DNA from: REEB95 sp035632395
GTDB lineage: Bacteria > Pseudomonadota > Alphaproteobacteria > ATCC43930 > CGMCC-115725
DNA: 7,948 nt
Direction of reading: 5' to 3'
NCBI GenBank assembly: GCA_035632395.1
Contig: DASQGX010000050.1
Coordinates: 1-7,948 of the forward strand
Shown here: positions 6,677-7,948 of the stretch, one piece after another
How the letters are laid out: each line of letters opens with the position of its first letter
Position numbering within the stretch: the first letter of the stretch is position 1
Program-made: the position numbers and the translations under genes
Notes under the pieces: generated by a model
Seen by the model: only the letters and a program-made list of their open reading frames with translations
Told to the model about the DNA's origin: nothing
Database searches by the model: none

Positions 6677-7948
6677 GCCGCGACCCCGCCGAGATAGGCT
6701 TCCTGGACGAAGCTGTTGCGTTGGATTTCTGGAGGCGTGCCTTCGGCGAGCACGGCGCCTTCGTGCAGAACGGTGATGCGCTCGGCGAGCTCGAAGATCG
6801 CGTCCATATCGTGATCGACGACCACAAGCGTCCGGCCACGGCGGATGTTCTTCAGCAGCGTCACGGTTTCGGCGCGTTCCTGAGGGCTCATGCCAGCGAG
6901 CGGCTCGTCGAGCAGCAGCAGCGACGGCGACGACGCCAATGCCAGCCCGATCTCGAGCCGCCGCTTCTCGCCATAGGCGAGGCCGGAGACCGGCACATTG
7001 GCGCGCGCCGTCAGTCCGACGAGCGCGAGCGTGCTTTCGACCTGGGTATCGAGGCCCGGCACGCGCTCGATCCGCCGCAGGAAATCGAGCGAAAAGCGGC
7101 CGCGCCGTTCCGCCAGCGCGGCGATGACGACGTTCTCGCGCACCGTCAGCCGGTTGAACAGCTGATTTACCTGATAGCTCTTGGTCAGGCCGAGCTGGCA
7201 GACCGAGGCGACGTCCATGCCGGTGATGTCGCGGCCGTGAAAGATAATGTGTCCGGACGTTGGCGGCAGTTCGCAGGTGAGCATCTTGAAGAACGTGCTT
7301 TTGCCAGCGCCGTTCGGCCCGATCACGCCGCGCAACTCGCCCTGATTGACCGAAAATTGGATGTCGCGGTTGGCGATCAGGCCGCCGAAGGATTTGGTGA
7401 TGCCGCGGGCCTCGAGCACCGGCCCGGAAAACGGCGTCTCGTCGCGGCGGCGGGACGGACCGACGGTCGCCATAACCGGCGCTGTCACCGGCGCTGGAGA
7501 TGCCGCTTCGGCCTCCCGCGCCCGCCGGCGTGCAATCAAAAATCCAATCGCATCCTGCAAGCCGCCGATCAGGCCTCGCCGCAGGAAGCACACCAGCAGG
7601 ACGAAGATGAGGCCGAGCACCAGCTTCCAGGCCGCACCGAGATTGAGCGACTGCTGGAGGAAATCGCGCAGCGAGAGCCACACGGCAGCGCCAACGAGCG
7701 GGCCGAACAACGTGCCGGTGCCGCCGATCACCGTCTGCATGATGAGCTGGCCCGACGTGTCGAAGGTGAAGGCCTCGGGCGGCATGAACGCCTGCAGCAC
7801 ACCCAGTAGCCCGCCAGCGAAGCCGGCGTAGGCGGCGGCGATAACGAAGGCGGTCAGCTTGTAACCGTGGACGTTGTGACCGACAGCGGCTGCGCGCAGC
7901 GGATTTTCGCGGATGGCGCTAAGGACGTGGCCAACCGGCGAGCGCACG
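6673..7948 (-). CDS. livM/livG: LivM-LivG fusion: permease C-terminal part plus ATPase (5' end outside window)
   Basis: One uninterrupted frame joins a LivM-type permease to a LivG-type ATPase of the branched-chain amino-acid (HAAT) importer. Counting from the first complete codon in the window (7945-7947), residues 3-50 match the LivM coupling region (SPVGHVLSAIRENPLRAAAVG, then YKLTAFVIAAAYAGFAGGLLG). Further helices run to about 123. A charged and Pro/Ala-rich linker (about 124-176, with ARRRAREAEAASPAPVTAPV) leads to a 248-residue ATPase. That has GPNGAGKS (210-217), Q259, signature LAYGEKR (323-329; LAYG is normal for LivG), LLLLDEP (343-349) with catalytic E348, and H379 (VVDHDMD). The gene enters from beyond 7948; the GTG at 7947 is internal. 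Its TGA overlaps the livF ATG by four bases. LivM and LivG are separate proteins in E. coli. Confidence 0.94.
   Translation of the reverse strand, partial: VRSPVGHVLSAIRENPLRAAAVGHNVHGYKLTAFVIAAAYAGFAGGLLGVLQAFMPPEAFTFDTSGQLIMQTVIGGTGTLFGPLVGAAVWLSLRDFLQQSLNLGAAWKLVLGLIFVLLVCFLRRGLIGGLQDAIGFLIARRRAREAEAASPAPVTAPVMATVGPSRRRDETPFSGPVLEARGITKSFGGLIANRDIQFSVNQGELRGVIGPNGAGKSTFFKMLTCELPPTSGHIIFHGRDITGMDVASVCQLGLTKSYQVNQLFNRLTVRENVVIAALAERRGRFSLDFLRRIERVPGLDTQVESTLALVGLTARANVPVSGLAYGEKRRLEIGLALASSPSLLLLDEPLAGMSPQERAETVTLLKNIRRGRTLVVVDHDMDAIFELAERITVLHEGAVLAEGTPPEIQRNSFVQEAYLGGVAA

Noticed and set aside
5975..7681. 568-codon minus-strand frame suggesting a giant fusion of LivG and LivF
   Set aside because: The part before 6676 is out of frame with LivG and is arginine-rich nonsense. 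Real LivF begins at the ATG overlapping the LivG stop.

Overview
The window is high-GC bacterial chromosome with tightly packed genes. It most likely comes from an alphaproteobacterium of the Hyphomicrobiales (Rhizobiales), in or near the Bradyrhizobium/Xanthobacteraceae group. This is inferred from the family flavour of several proteins: a fatty-acyl-CoA synthetase with the LYHCFGMVLGNL style of sequence, an alphaproteobacterial-type methionine aminopeptidase, a PAS_5-like single-domain protein, a DMT transporter with a His-rich tail, and a fused branched-chain amino-acid ABC transporter. No database search was possible, so the taxonomy is an impression.

Left part (1-2103). The window opens inside a plus-strand AMP-forming acyl-CoA synthetase that ends at 1176. 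Converging on it from the minus strand is a small Lys/Pro/Ala-rich protein of unknown function (1189-1665). A 311-base gene-free stretch follows, with several short inverted repeats and an AT-rich patch. Its right edge is a minus-strand tRNA-Leu(UAA) gene with encoded CCA (1977-2063).

Middle part (2104-5329). A COG1058/CinA-type MoaB-fold protein lies directly upstream of the tRNA on the minus strand. It is preceded on the same strand by a ten-helix EamA/DMT exporter with a 63-residue tail holding 23 histidines; the two are probably co-transcribed. Divergent from the exporter, across a 68-base gap with a perfect TTGCGA-N5-TCGCAA inverted repeat, is map (type I methionine aminopeptidase). A small secreted four-cysteine protein of unknown function follows map.

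Right part (5351-7948). All genes are on the minus strand. In transcription order, the window cuts into a LivM-LivG fusion (permease C-terminal part plus ATPase), followed with an ATGA overlap by livF, then by a separate small PAS-domain protein. The Liv genes form part of a HAAT-type importer for branched-chain or other hydrophobic amino acids or related compounds. The binding protein, LivH and the N-terminal part of LivM are not in view.

Most of the window is housekeeping and ordinary transport. I see no phage, transposase, CRISPR array, toxin-antitoxin pair or defence-like cluster. The points most worth a second look are the LivM-LivG fusion, the His-rich transporter tail, the inverted repeat and possible leaderless start between the exporter and map, and the two uncharacterised small proteins.
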